Positions 27,801 to 36,323 of a DNA stretch of 64,000 nt are shown here, in pieces (position 1 is the first letter of the stretch; each line of letters begins with the position of its first letter). The notes beneath the pieces are model-generated. The model was not told the DNA's origin. It was given only the letters and a program-made list of their open reading frames with translations, and made no database searches. The translations under genes were made by a program, and so were the position numbers. Source of the stretch: Butyrivibrio sp. VCD2006 (GTDB lineage Bacteria > Bacillota > Clostridia > Lachnospirales > Lachnospiraceae). Where the stretch lies: contig NZ_AUIX01000025.1 of the NCBI RefSeq assembly GCF_000423925.1, forward strand, positions 1 through 64,000, read 5' to 3'.

Positions 27801-30130
27801 TTGTAGAGCCTAAGATAGATTTGGATTTTTTTATTGAACAGGATAACAATAATAAAGATGATTTAATAATTATACATTATCCTGATAAAAATGTTACATC
27901 TGCTGGATATACATCAATTACAGTAACACAAAAATCTGATCAGTATATTAATGTTATAAGGGAATACCTTCAGGTAAAATTACCGTTTGTGTCAGATGAT
28001 GTCGATGTAAAAGGTGTAATCAAAAATTTTAATGCATATAGTGGTGAATGGCTGATGAATTTCATTAACAATAAGCAGGTAGAAGAAAAGATCAGCTTGG
28101 TTTCTGCTATAGGTTTTTGTAGGAAGTATTTTGAAGAGATATATCCTGATTACACATGGATTCCGATTGCACTTGATGAAGTTCTTAGGGTTACAGGATC
28201 TATTGGTGGAACGCTTACTAATGTTCTGTTCTCAAAAAAAGTTCTTATAAATAGAGGAATAATACAGTCTCAGAATGCTACATCTGATGATTTATTATTC
28301 GCTGGTGTAAAAAAACATGATGGAATTGTTTCTGTTACATATATACCAGTGGAAGTAAAACACGGAAATTGTGATGCAAAGACAAAGAATGATGCACACA
28401 ATCAAGTATGTAATACTGCACAGCTTTTAAGAAGTTCGTTCCTAGATTCGGAAGAAAAGCATGCTCAGATTGATAAAATGATTTATAGGAACTATATGGT
28501 TCAACATTTGGTCTCTAATGCAGAAAAAATGTTGGCATATAGAATTGTGAATACGGATAACTATAAAGAAATAGTCGATTCAAATGTTAGAATTGATTTA
28601 TTTAATGACGATTATCAGTTAGAAATCAGTAAACAGACAGACTTGTACGCTTTTTATTTTGTTGAAGGCCAAGCAGCGGTATCAAAAGCTCGAAATAGTG
28701 TTGATGGAGTAGTTGAAATTGCAGTGCCAATTACAGATATGTATAGATATTTGATTGATGATGCTGTTATAGCAGCCGATGCACATGCTTTATCAGAGCA
28801 GATTATGGGTACAGATACTACTTCGTATGAAATAAATATTCCTGAAGAAGAGTACTATTTATCTGAAGATGAAGCAGAAGAAGGCGATAAAGTATCGGAT
28901 GAGCTTTCTAGCGAATTGGCAGGATTGACACCGCTTACATCAGTTTCTAATGATGATAATATGCTGGCGCCAGATACAGCAGCTGATAAAACCGATGAAA
29001 AGGATGTTTCACCAGAGAAGCAGGAAACACGAGTTTTAATTGGCAAGGATTTAGCCAAGAATAGAATATATTGGGAATTTGGAAATAAGCTTCTCGCCAA
29101 TAGACATCTTTTGATAACAGGAACATCCGGGCAAGGAAAAACATATAGCATACAGACTATGCTGTATGAACTGACACAAGCAGGAATATCTTCAGTAATA
29201 TTTGATTATACTGAAGGCTTTATGAAAAATCAGTTAGAAAAACCGTTTGTTGATAAGTTGGGTGGTAAGATAAATGAGAGAATTGTATATAGCACAGGAG
29301 TACCAATAAATCCATTTGTGAGTCATGAGATAGATATTGCGGGAACTATTGTTAAAGAAAAGCCAGCGTTGGTTGCTTCTAGATTGGCAGATATTTTCGC
29401 ACATGTCTATGATTTTGGAGAACAGCAGTATTCTGCAATCTTTTCTGCGGTTTTAAATGGAATCAATAAATATGGTGAGAATATGTCTATGGCGCACTTT
29501 CAACAGGAATTGGATGAAATACAAGATTCTAATAAGGCTGCAAAGACAGTTATTTCGAAAATGGAACCGTTTTTCCAGACTATTTCATTTGAAGGGAGTA
29601 GTGATTTTGACTGGGGAGAGGTTCTATACAATGAAGAATCGCAAGTCAACATTTTTCAGTTGACCCTCATTAATCGTGAGATGCAAGTTATTATTACAGA
29701 ATTGATGTTATGGGATGCGTGGTATTATACAAAGAAATTTGGTAACAAAGATAAACCATTTGTTGTTGTGCTTGATGAGGCGCAAAATTTGTCGCATAAG
29801 TCTAATTCACCAAGTGCAGCTATCCTAACTGAGGGCAGGAAATTTGGATGGTCAGCATGGTTTGCTACTCAATCACTAAAGGTTTTAAAAGATGAGGAAG
29901 TAGTTAGGTTATCGCAAGCTGCTTTCAAACTATACTTTAAGCCAACAGATGATGAAATACCCAAAATTGCTAAACTTTTGGACCCTGCGGGGGAGACTAA
30001 TTGGACTGCAGATGTAAAAGGACTTCAGAAAGGACAATGCATAGTTATTGGTAGCCGTACAAATAGTAAAGGAGTATTTGGTGCAACACAACCAACAGTA
30101 GTGTCAGTTAGCTCGTTTGAAGAAAGATAA
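24812..30130 (+). CDS. sspH: DptH/SspH-type very large restriction ATPase/translocase
   Basis: 1772 residues from ATG 24812 (GGAGG site). A HerA/FtsK-like ATPase occupies the C-terminal third: Walker A LLITGTSGQGKTYSIQTM near 1431-1447 and Walker B PFVVVLDEAQNLSHKS near 1649-1664, with a Gln-containing sensor region AWFATQSLKVL. The first ~1400 residues are poorly characterised and include a low-complexity acidic linker around 1340-1420. Size and domain layout match DptH. In SspFGH the H subunit is reported to have nicking activity inhibited by phosphorothioate. No frameshift is seen. Confidence 0.8.
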   Translation: MSNESSNMEQLQKYIARNIISYFSNASEAITSRYVLYFDSLENIVSFGNEIKKMLLDHNAKDDLMARLGGDASFEISLETPFAFRNDEGGLEYEATQIRVKNSAIERRIVFVPDCDENEVLLGDAFKNGIRNKFVDEKQDGVLFYLSVQNIASVSKTTENFQRQGMPLSIPNVYENLKSQIAIIPGENQQKVVLYALNKIKANKPQSDTSLLEFAPIIRIIESKSLSQDDFHDLHMFKMTLADLGKKDCLLAENYKLYRDVSLALSDQELDNTLSSYEPKIIQEIKKAYDDDENEWDNDISFEHIQKYKKVNQKKFKLESPIMIQDADGNELEHDYYLDFVKSNTASFVIMTKSFTRKKKFGIVVRFTQKANVKSEDFVVEQLNVRGNAHKIIIEGDQYYKNGTVIFEGGKEGKFTVIVAVIDVAQDFFADTCVGFTKKSSKYMYQLTAHDYVVSLGNGQEDVNIEVEFRPDLAPIPVNSEKKTDIKFCFSEGEVAKEHAVKLNLDDNSALLDASIRFEETKLRVMELFKLFNQCMLNSDSFYVKEGLLYNKHKHSEKYTTEEFDVAGKKYGVSDLLELEREIVQNGYKCIETAGLKVSKEIECNVPEDVSTCYKNICNYYKRIGTTPSISTVNNDLLKLYSEYIGAVLKYVNYSSDVFKDKQNLPSEVFKLFSLGLVKDTDGLIWLSALSPLSIAYQMELRNGKNSWVDLDSYLYESLGFGNMLPFITDSEDTVFQAIKGNYPIQWACYCDASQSIKGDANTYYQKIEDYLLKFEYLFDGIANKAFIINIIGIQHTSEIIKAILKLFVSKKIDSNNFYLDINYYFKQTGKNDFENMTEYNYIYTIAQQYYGTKNAETVEEFCDWYIDHVRYYAKYDSGKYKYAHISFCAFQNEKNSSLSNTISASKSGIMLKGVISDIPSSLDKESGIYKYGFGAQYINGLADSSQLMQLAYSYNELAKCKEGSPASRDTSIAQGVQNTKSDRLDAIYKASNWVVFVEPKIDLDFFIEQDNNNKDDLIIIHYPDKNVTSAGYTSITVTQKSDQYINVIREYLQVKLPFVSDDVDVKGVIKNFNAYSGEWLMNFINNKQVEEKISLVSAIGFCRKYFEEIYPDYTWIPIALDEVLRVTGSIGGTLTNVLFSKKVLINRGIIQSQNATSDDLLFAGVKKHDGIVSVTYIPVEVKHGNCDAKTKNDAHNQVCNTAQLLRSSFLDSEEKHAQIDKMIYRNYMVQHLVSNAEKMLAYRIVNTDNYKEIVDSNVRIDLFNDDYQLEISKQTDLYAFYFVEGQAAVSKARNSVDGVVEIAVPITDMYRYLIDDAVIAADAHALSEQIMGTDTTSYEINIPEEEYYLSEDEAEEGDKVSDELSSELAGLTPLTSVSNDDNMLAPDTAADKTDEKDVSPEKQETRVLIGKDLAKNRIYWEFGNKLLANRHLLITGTSGQGKTYSIQTMLYELTQAGISSVIFDYTEGFMKNQLEKPFVDKLGGKINERIVYSTGVPINPFVSHEIDIAGTIVKEKPALVASRLADIFAHVYDFGEQQYSAIFSAVLNGINKYGENMSMAHFQQELDEIQDSNKAAKTVISKMEPFFQTISFEGSSDFDWGEVLYNEESQVNIFQLTLINREMQVIITELMLWDAWYYTKKFGNKDKPFVVVLDEAQNLSHKSNSPSAAILTEGRKFGWSAWFATQSLKVLKDEEVVRLSQAAFKLYFKPTDDEIPKIAKLLDPAGETNWTADVKGLQKGQCIVIGSRTNSKGVFGATQPTVVSVSSFEER

Positions 30131-30149
30131 TATGGAAGGAGATGTATAT

Positions 30150-31139
30150 ATGCCAGGATATAATCTGAAAGAAGGCTTCTACCGTGAAGAACATGTCTCA
30201 GATGATGAATTGTGGGCAGCATTTACATCTCTTTTCTCATCTCAGGCAACGATGGTTTCAAGCTATAAATATGGATTTCTCAAAGCTATTATTGATAATC
30301 TTTATAATACGGACGAGGAATTGCAATTATCTTTTAAGCAATTGTTTTCAAAATTTGCTGAAATATATTGGAACTTGATTCTTAAATACCATCTTAAGCA
30401 ACAGTCCAAAAAGAAAACATATCTAGAGCAAATAATACATGATTCTGTTCATAAATATGCATTACCTGACGGAATACCATATGAAAGTTTAACAGATGAC
30501 ATGATGGATGATGTTTCATATCAAGTTAAGCAAAAATGCAAAAAATATGTTATTGGGGCTTTGTTTGAAGATACTAAGAGATTATTTTATTCTTTTTCTA
30601 AGAAAGAAGAGAAGATTAAGATCAAACCAGAAATGTACACTTTTATATGTAAACATAAGGTGGCGATAGAAAAATTAAATTATTACGAGTGGGCAAGATT
30701 TCTAGAGCGCATAAATGAGAGTGGTGAAGCAGATCATTTGCTTAGTAAAATTGATGAAAGCGCTAAAAGAAGTAACCTGTCTTTCTACAGAGATATTCTT
30801 TTTCAGGAATTTGAGAATAAATGTTTTTATTGCGGAAGGCCAGTTACGAAGGATTATGTTGAAGTGGATCATTTTATTCCGTGGTCATTTATCAAGGATG
30901 ATCAGATATGGAATTTTGTGCTTGCCTGTCCAGAATGTAATAGCAAAAAAAGAGATAAGCTAGCACAAGTGGGGTTTCTTAATAAGATATGTGAACGAAA
31001 TGAGATTATGGTAGGGAAGAAACAAATTGATAGTCCGGATATCTCGAAACGTATAAAAATGATTTATAACTGGGCACAGAAGAATGGATACGACAAGATT
31101 TGGACTCCAAGGAAAGTGGCTCTTTTAAATGATAGATAA
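30150..31139 (+). CDS. HNH endonuclease
   Basis: 329 residues; ATG 30150 chosen for GGAAGGAG 8 bases upstream (ATG 30132 is the alternative). The C-terminal HNH domain is complete: CFYCGRP (about 226-232), VDHFIPW (about 241-247) and CPECNSKKRDK (about 261-271), two Cys pairs holding zinc around a DH...N core. The N-terminal ~200 residues are helical and unassigned and may be a DNA- or partner-sensing domain. It follows sspH by 19 bases and is likely an extra effector of the phosphorothioation system, distinct from SspE. Confidence 0.82.
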   Translation: MPGYNLKEGFYREEHVSDDELWAAFTSLFSSQATMVSSYKYGFLKAIIDNLYNTDEELQLSFKQLFSKFAEIYWNLILKYHLKQQSKKKTYLEQIIHDSVHKYALPDGIPYESLTDDMMDDVSYQVKQKCKKYVIGALFEDTKRLFYSFSKKEEKIKIKPEMYTFICKHKVAIEKLNYYEWARFLERINESGEADHLLSKIDESAKRSNLSFYRDILFQEFENKCFYCGRPVTKDYVEVDHFIPWSFIKDDQIWNFVLACPECNSKKRDKLAQVGFLNKICERNEIMVGKKQIDSPDISKRIKMIYNWAQKNGYDKIWTPRKVALLNDR

Positions 31140-31740
31140 TAACGTGGAATACTATAACAAAAATGCTGATCTTTTTTTTGAAAGTTCAATAGATGCAGAT
31201 ATGTCAGATATGAGGGATCGCTTTCTTAAATTTATTCCTGACGGGGGTAAACTTTTAGATGCAGGATGTGGATGTGGAAGAGATAGCAAGGCATTCCATG
31301 ATGCAGGATATGAGGTGATTGCATTTGATGCTTCAGAAGAGATGTGTAAAATGGCATCAGCTTATATTGGTCGGAGTGTAAGAAACTTACGCTTTGAAGA
31401 GATTGATTATGATGGAATCTTTGATGGCGTTTGGGCATGCGCTTCTTTACTCCATGTTACTGAAGGTAATCTTCCTAATGTTATGGAAAGAATATATAGA
31501 TCTTTAAAGCCAGGTGGGGTTCTATATGCTTCCTTTAAGTATGGTGAAGGGGTGTGTATACGCGGCGATAGATCATTTATTGATTTTGATGAGAAAAGCA
31601 TAATTTCGTTACTTGTAAATGCAGGTTTTGCGGTACTGAGTGTGGAAATAGGGAATGATTCCAGAGTGGGAAGAGAGCAAGAAAAATGGGTGAATGCTAT
31701 AGGGAAAAAGAAAATTGATGCAGCAATGAAAGATAATTAG
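31129..31740 (+). CDS. Class I SAM-dependent methyltransferase
   Basis: 203 residues. Motif I LLDAGCGCGRDSKAFHDAGYEVIAFDAS (about 41-68), followed by GVWACASLLHV and LKPGGVLYASFKYG, defines a Rossmann-fold methyltransferase of the TehB/UbiE-like small-molecule or protein type. It lacks DPPY/NPPY, so a DNA adenine or N4-cytosine methylase is unlikely. Its start overlaps the HNH stop by 11 bases, so it is the last gene of the operon. Substrate unknown. Confidence 0.82.
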   Translation: MIDNNVEYYNKNADLFFESSIDADMSDMRDRFLKFIPDGGKLLDAGCGCGRDSKAFHDAGYEVIAFDASEEMCKMASAYIGRSVRNLRFEEIDYDGIFDGVWACASLLHVTEGNLPNVMERIYRSLKPGGVLYASFKYGEGVCIRGDRSFIDFDEKSIISLLVNAGFAVLSVEIGNDSRVGREQEKWVNAIGKKKIDAAMKDN

Positions 31741-32042
31741 GAACAGGTAATATAATTTGATGAAGAGTAGGAGTAAGGAATAGCAAAAAATGATGCAGGA
31801 TATAGCAATTGTGACGTTGAAGCAATTTGTTAAGTCTTGTATAATATTTACAGTGTTCAGTATGAGATAGTTTTTTATGGGAATGCGGCATAGCTGCAAT
31901 AATATATGCGAAAAGCATGATTGTTGAAGGATAATAAACATCAGAATGGCTGAAAGCTGTTTTGGTGTTTTTTATTTTGCTTGTGTAAAGTATGGTTTTT
32001 AGCCTTTTGGTTAATGATTTATTGGGATTGGAGGGTGGTGTT
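31741..32042. other. Intergenic region between the ssp operon and the WYL block
   Basis: About 300 bases without a supported gene. It contains one good promoter (31817-31845). No clear terminator hairpin was seen after the methyltransferase gene, so read-through into the WYL block is possible. Confidence 0.5.
31817..31845 (+). promoter_or_regulatory. Predicted sigma-A promoter of the WYL operon
   Basis: TTGAAG (31817-31822), 17-base spacer, TATAAT (31840-31845). It leaves a leader of roughly 190 bases before the first WYL gene. Confidence 0.6.
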
Positions 32043-33320
32043 ATGTCACTTAGCAATTCAAATTATCTCATAAGAGATTATGAGAATATTCGAGCAATCC
32101 TGCGCGATATCTATATCTATGGGTGTTTTTCCAAGGATGACTTTGTAGAAAAACTTGGCATCAGCAGTAGAAAGTATGATAAAGAGCAGCAGAGGATAAG
32201 TGCTTATTTGCCTGAAAACTTCATACAGAAAAGGCGAGTAGATAAGAAAGCAGTTCTCTATTGCACCTATCATGGTATGGAGGATAGCAGGAACTATCTT
32301 GCAGATACTTATAGAAACAAATCATTTACTGCGCTTGATATTATGGCATTCTTCTTTGTTCAGCAGCTGTTGGCTGAAACTGAGGAGATGACTGCAGGAG
32401 AAATCTTGGAAGCACTCCCTTCATTAAATGATGATGCTGTATTTACTAAGGATAATTTAAGAGTAAAGCTTGATGAGTTGGTGGAAAAAGGCTTTATAAC
32501 AACTACAAAGCGAGGAAGAAGCGTAAAGTACAGGCTGTGTAAGGACATCTGGGAAGACTTTTCTGATGAGGAGCTTTTAGATATTTTTAATTATCTTGAG
32601 TTTATGAAAAATGTTTCTCCTATCGGAATGCCATATTTCTTCCTGCAGGATAAGCTGAAACTTTACCTAAAGAGTAGTAGGGATATAGATTCCTCTGATT
32701 ACAAGGTGTTTAGTTTCAAGCATAATCATCTATATAACATACTGGATAATGATGTTTTACTTGAAATACTGAAAGCAAAGCAGAAAAAAAGGCTTCTAAA
32801 GGTTACTTACAATAATAAGCAGAAGGAAAACACTATTATTGTCGGAGAGATAATCCATGACAGCGTATATGGAAGGCAATATCTGCATTGCTATTTGCTT
32901 GAATCTAAGCGGACATCAGTAATCAGAATTGATAGAATAGATGAAGCATCTGATATCGGGGATCTGGATGATAACGAAATCAGGATACAAGATGGGATGA
33001 GAAATTTTTCTGATTATTGTTGGTGTACTTCGTCAACGGAGTCGGGTCCTTCTGAGATTGTCATCCATTTTATGTTTGATGAAGAAAATGAGGGATATAT
33101 CAAGAATAGAATCCTGAATGAAGGCCATGGAGGAGTGCTCACAAAAATAAGAGATGGTATTTATGAATATAGACTCAATATTGGAGATCCTGATGAAATG
33201 ATTCCATGGATTAGGAGCTTTGGTCAGAGAGCAAAAGTTATTTCTAGTGGGGAGAGGAAAACAGAAGAAAAACTTAAAGATGATTGGAAGAGGGCGTTAG
33301 AAAAATATGATTCTCTTTGA
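32043..33320 (+). CDS. WYL-domain transcriptional regulator, first of a pair
   Basis: 425 residues from ATG 32043, preferred over an upstream start because GGAGGGTGG lies 8 bases before it. An N-terminal helical/winged-helix part (RAILRDIYIYGCFSKDDFVEKLGISSRKYDKEQQRIS; second wHTH near 110-170 with LDELVEKGFITTTKRGRSVKYRL) is followed by a WYL-type Sm-like barrel (KKRLLKVTYNNKQKENTIIVGEIIHDSVYGRQYLHCYLLE) and a C-terminal WCX-like domain. WYL proteins often sense ligands or nucleic acid ends and control defence loci. It overlaps the next gene by 14 bases. Confidence 0.78.
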   Translation: MSLSNSNYLIRDYENIRAILRDIYIYGCFSKDDFVEKLGISSRKYDKEQQRISAYLPENFIQKRRVDKKAVLYCTYHGMEDSRNYLADTYRNKSFTALDIMAFFFVQQLLAETEEMTAGEILEALPSLNDDAVFTKDNLRVKLDELVEKGFITTTKRGRSVKYRLCKDIWEDFSDEELLDIFNYLEFMKNVSPIGMPYFFLQDKLKLYLKSSRDIDSSDYKVFSFKHNHLYNILDNDVLLEILKAKQKKRLLKVTYNNKQKENTIIVGEIIHDSVYGRQYLHCYLLESKRTSVIRIDRIDEASDIGDLDDNEIRIQDGMRNFSDYCWCTSSTESGPSEIVIHFMFDEENEGYIKNRILNEGHGGVLTKIRDGIYEYRLNIGDPDEMIPWIRSFGQRAKVISSGERKTEEKLKDDWKRALEKYDSL

Positions 33321-34275
33321 TGAAACAGAAAGTAAATATTATGAGTTGATAGCATACTTGCTTAGTGAAGGTGGTTCTCTTACGCATAATGATATAGCAT
33401 GTATGATAGAGCAATGCTGTCCTGGAGAGACGGATTTTGAAGTGACAGAGGCTCTTTTCTCCAATACTGAAGGAGAAGAGATGATTTACATTAAGGAAGA
33501 TGATGAATTTGTTCCAGCATTGGATAGCGCATTTCCTGTGCGTAACAACAAGATTGAGCTGGAAACAACTGCATCGTTAGTGAACAGTCCTTATGTAAAT
33601 CATTTTTTGTCTGCGAAAACAATTGAGAAGCTTCGAAAAGCTACTGCTACTATTGCTGCAGATTGGAGCCCTAATGATATCACTGTTAAGAATACATTTC
33701 TAGGTGGGGCTGCTTCATCTATTAAGTCCTATAGCAGCATTATATCATCGATTGCTAAGGCTATCCGTGAGAAAAAGGGAATCCAATACGATTATATTCG
33801 TCCAGGTCGTATGCTTAAGAATAATGCGGTTGTATTTCCCGTTAAAATAGAATTCTCGCTTGTAAACGATAGATTCAGGGTCTGTGGCTATAATGAAGAT
33901 GAGAAGCGATATGTGAAAATGAATTTGGATAGCATGCAGAACATAATGCTCTTAGATAAGCATCCAGATATTGATGTAACTGAAGGCTATTCGGAATTCA
34001 TACATCATGAGACAAAGAAGATATTATTGGATGTGGATCCAGTGCCGCATGTTATTGAGCGTTGCTTTAGGGTGTTCTCATATTATGATCGCAAGGCACG
34101 CTATGATAAGACAGGAAATAAATATAGGCTTGGAATATCATACCTTAAGGCCGATGAGAATGAGGTTATTAAGAATATTCTCTCTATGGGAAGTTATGTT
34201 GTAGTTCTGGAGCCAAGGACTATACAAAGGGAAGTTTATAACAGAATACAAGCAGCAAGTAAGCTGTATGAATAA
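33307..34275 (+). CDS. WYL-domain protein, second of a pair
   Basis: 322 residues. The centre matches a WYL domain (AKAIREKKGIQYDYIRP...VVFPVKIEFSLVNDRFRVCGYNEDEKRYVKMNLDSMQNIMLL), with a preceding helical domain and a C-terminal WCX-like domain ending in LEPRTIQREVYNRIQAASKLYE. It is divergent from its upstream neighbour. Overlapping genes for two WYL proteins suggest a heteromeric sensor or regulator. Target unknown; the neighbouring TerY/McrBC-like operon is the obvious candidate. Confidence 0.7.
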   Translation: MILFDETESKYYELIAYLLSEGGSLTHNDIACMIEQCCPGETDFEVTEALFSNTEGEEMIYIKEDDEFVPALDSAFPVRNNKIELETTASLVNSPYVNHFLSAKTIEKLRKATATIAADWSPNDITVKNTFLGGAASSIKSYSSIISSIAKAIREKKGIQYDYIRPGRMLKNNAVVFPVKIEFSLVNDRFRVCGYNEDEKRYVKMNLDSMQNIMLLDKHPDIDVTEGYSEFIHHETKKILLDVDPVPHVIERCFRVFSYYDRKARYDKTGNKYRLGISYLKADENEVIKNILSMGSYVVVLEPRTIQREVYNRIQAASKLYE

Positions 34276-34293
34276 CAAAAGGATATTTTGCAG

Positions 34294-35508
34294 ATGGGAA
34301 AGAAAAATAAAGCTACAAAAACGGCGGACGTCAGTAAGAATAAAAAAAAGAATGTTTCTATAGTAATAAGTGGCAACACTAAAATTAGTAATTTTCTACC
34401 TGATTTTATAGATAGAAAAGCAGGGTATATTTATAGCATATTAAATGGAAGAAAGATGGCACCTGAAAAATGTCCAGTATGTCAAAAAGATACAGAAAAA
34501 TATGCTTTTGAAGGAATAGTTGCAAAAAAGATTGTAAAGGTAAAAGGAGTAAAATGCCAACATTGTTTGACTTGTTATTTCGAGTATAAGACCTATCTGC
34601 AGTATTTTGGAGCGTTTAGAAAATTAGAAATAGTATATCCAGAGAGTTTGAAAGAGAAGAAAGAAGAATTACAGATATTACATAGTAAAGAGGTAAATTC
34701 CAATAGAAAAACAAGTAATGTGAGATCAGAAATGCAGGATGAAATGTTGGAAAAGATAAAAGAAGGAGAGATTTCGCTACAAATTATACAAAGTATTTCA
34801 TCGTATCCATCACTAATCCGTGAGCCATGGATTCAGGAAAAAATTCTTGAAAATGCTAAAAAAGATGCAAGTTTTTCTGTATATTTTCCTTTTGTAGATT
34901 TAAACCAGGAAAATGCCAGAAGTTTTTTGAATTCATTAACTGATGTGGCTGTAGTTTTTAGAATTATAAATAATAATCTCTGGGGTGTTGATGAAGGCGC
35001 AAAATATGAATTTAGTTACGAAGTGGAGGAAGTTCTGAAGTTAAAGAAGATGGGAAATGAATACAAAAATTCAAGATTGTATTCTTTTTTCAATTCACTG
35101 ATTAACTTTCCATATAGTGCTTCTGATAAGGAAAAATTATTTTCTGGTTACTGGGATATGGTGCTGGAATTAGCTGATTTTTACAGAGGAAAGGATTTAG
35201 TTAATAAAATTATCATATCACTAAAGAGGCATGGGTATGACATAAGAAGGTATGCAGCAAAACTGGAAGATAATCGTGAAATTAACGGGGACAGGATAAA
35301 TGAAATTACGCATATTCTTTGCGATATACCTAAAAGCAATTATGCAAATCTCATTAAAGAAAAATACCAAGAAAGATTCGATATAAAAGCGGACATAACT
35401 AAGAAAGAAGAGCGTGAAATTGAAAATGTCAATCCAGAAGATATATATATTGATGATTTTGGAAAGGAATTCGATTTTTCAGAACTTAAAGGATTTTTGG
35501 AACTGTGA
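34294..35508 (+). CDS. Zinc-ribbon protein of unknown function
   Basis: 404 residues (ATG 34294; TTG 34288 also possible). A Lys-rich N-terminus (KKNKATKTADVSKNKKKN) is followed by a zinc-ribbon-like unit CPVCQKD...CQHCLTCYFEYKTYLQYFG at about 58-100. The rest is helical with no motif I recognise. It lies 18 bases after the WYL pair and ends in a terminator, so it is the third gene of that transcript. Possibly a nucleic-acid-binding effector; this is a guess. Confidence 0.55.
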   Translation: MGKKNKATKTADVSKNKKKNVSIVISGNTKISNFLPDFIDRKAGYIYSILNGRKMAPEKCPVCQKDTEKYAFEGIVAKKIVKVKGVKCQHCLTCYFEYKTYLQYFGAFRKLEIVYPESLKEKKEELQILHSKEVNSNRKTSNVRSEMQDEMLEKIKEGEISLQIIQSISSYPSLIREPWIQEKILENAKKDASFSVYFPFVDLNQENARSFLNSLTDVAVVFRIINNNLWGVDEGAKYEFSYEVEEVLKLKKMGNEYKNSRLYSFFNSLINFPYSASDKEKLFSGYWDMVLELADFYRGKDLVNKIIISLKRHGYDIRRYAAKLEDNREINGDRINEITHILCDIPKSNYANLIKEKYQERFDIKADITKKEEREIENVNPEDIYIDDFGKEFDFSELKGFLEL

Positions 35509-35533
35509 TGTGATAAGTTCGCACAGTTTTTTT
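35501..35533 (+). terminator. Terminator overlapping the end of the zinc-ribbon gene
   Basis: AACTGTG (35501-35507) pairs with CACAGTT (35522-35528), followed by seven T residues. The left arm overlaps the stop codon. The TTCGCAnnGTTTTTTT core is shared with the terminators at 47.97 and 53.92 kb. Confidence 0.75.
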
Positions 35534-35594
35534 ACTGTCAACAAAAATGGTTTTTGATAGATTATAAACAGAAATATTACGAGCGAGGTGCAGC

Positions 35595-36305
35595 ATGGGG
35601 TTAAAGGATGTTGTTATAAAGGAAGCGAGACCATTACCGGTTCTGCTGTTAGTAGATAATAGTGGAAGTATGGCAAATGAAAAGATAAACACTGTAAATG
35701 TGGCTCTTAAGGAGATGATTGCTGAGTTTAATGGCATCAAGAATGCAAAGGGGAAGATCAGTGTTGGAATTATTACATTTGGTAATACGGTTGAAATAGT
35801 TCAGCCAATAAAAAAGATTGAGGAGACAATCGTTCCAGAATTCCAGGCGGCTGGAAAGACATGGATGGGAGAGGCAATTGACAAGGCTATTGATATGCTT
35901 GAAGACAGAAATCAGGTTCCTGAAAGAGCATATACTCCTACAATAATCTTGCTTAGTGATGGATTGCCGTCTGATTGTCCAGGGAGGACTGATCCAAAGA
36001 ACTATGATTTTTCACAGTGGGAGCCATTACAGAGGTTGCACTCAAGTGAAAGATTAAAGAAGTGTCCTAAACTGGCGCTTGGTATAGGTGATGGAACAAA
36101 TTACAGAATGCTTAATGCGTTTATAAATAATCCTGAGGTTCCGGTAATAAAAGCAAATGACTTGGCGACAATCACAAAGTTTTTCCAATGGGTTACATAT
36201 TCTATCAGTAAGAGATCTGTTAGTAGTAATCCAAATGAGCCAGTCATCGGAGATCCAAAGGAAATGTTTGGGGCAGATGAGGTGGAATACCTGCTCAGTT
36301 TGTAA
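35595..36305 (+). CDS. terY: TerY-like von Willebrand A domain protein
   Basis: 236 residues, a single vWA domain. The MIDAS DxSxS motif is DNSGS at residues 21-25 (LLLVDNSGSMANEKINTVN), with a conserved Thr region (GKTWMGEAIDKAIDML) and the Asp of IILLSDGLPSD. TerY proteins are the vWA member of TerY-P phosphorylation triads with a PP2C phosphatase and a kinase, and the next two genes are exactly those. Probably a cytoplasmic metal-dependent scaffold or adaptor. First gene of a seven-gene operon. Confidence 0.85.
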   Translation: MGLKDVVIKEARPLPVLLLVDNSGSMANEKINTVNVALKEMIAEFNGIKNAKGKISVGIITFGNTVEIVQPIKKIEETIVPEFQAAGKTWMGEAIDKAIDMLEDRNQVPERAYTPTIILLSDGLPSDCPGRTDPKNYDFSQWEPLQRLHSSERLKKCPKLALGIGDGTNYRMLNAFINNPEVPVIKANDLATITKFFQWVTYSISKRSVSSNPNEPVIGDPKEMFGADEVEYLLSL

Positions 36306-36323
36306 GAATAGGATAAGTAAGGA

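Noticed and set aside
31129..31740. DNA methyltransferase of a restriction-modification pair with the HNH gene
   Set aside because: Lacks the (D/N/S)PP(Y/F) motif of amino-methylases and the PC motif of C5-methylases.
31609..32056. Two minus-strand open frames (110 and 119 codons) around the WYL promoter
   Set aside because: Biased Leu/His/Tyr composition, no ribosome binding sites, and they cross the ends of two well-supported genes.
35534..35594. Promoter with TATAAA (35563-35568) before terY
   Set aside because: The nearest -35-like TGTCAA is at 21-base spacing; too weak to call.
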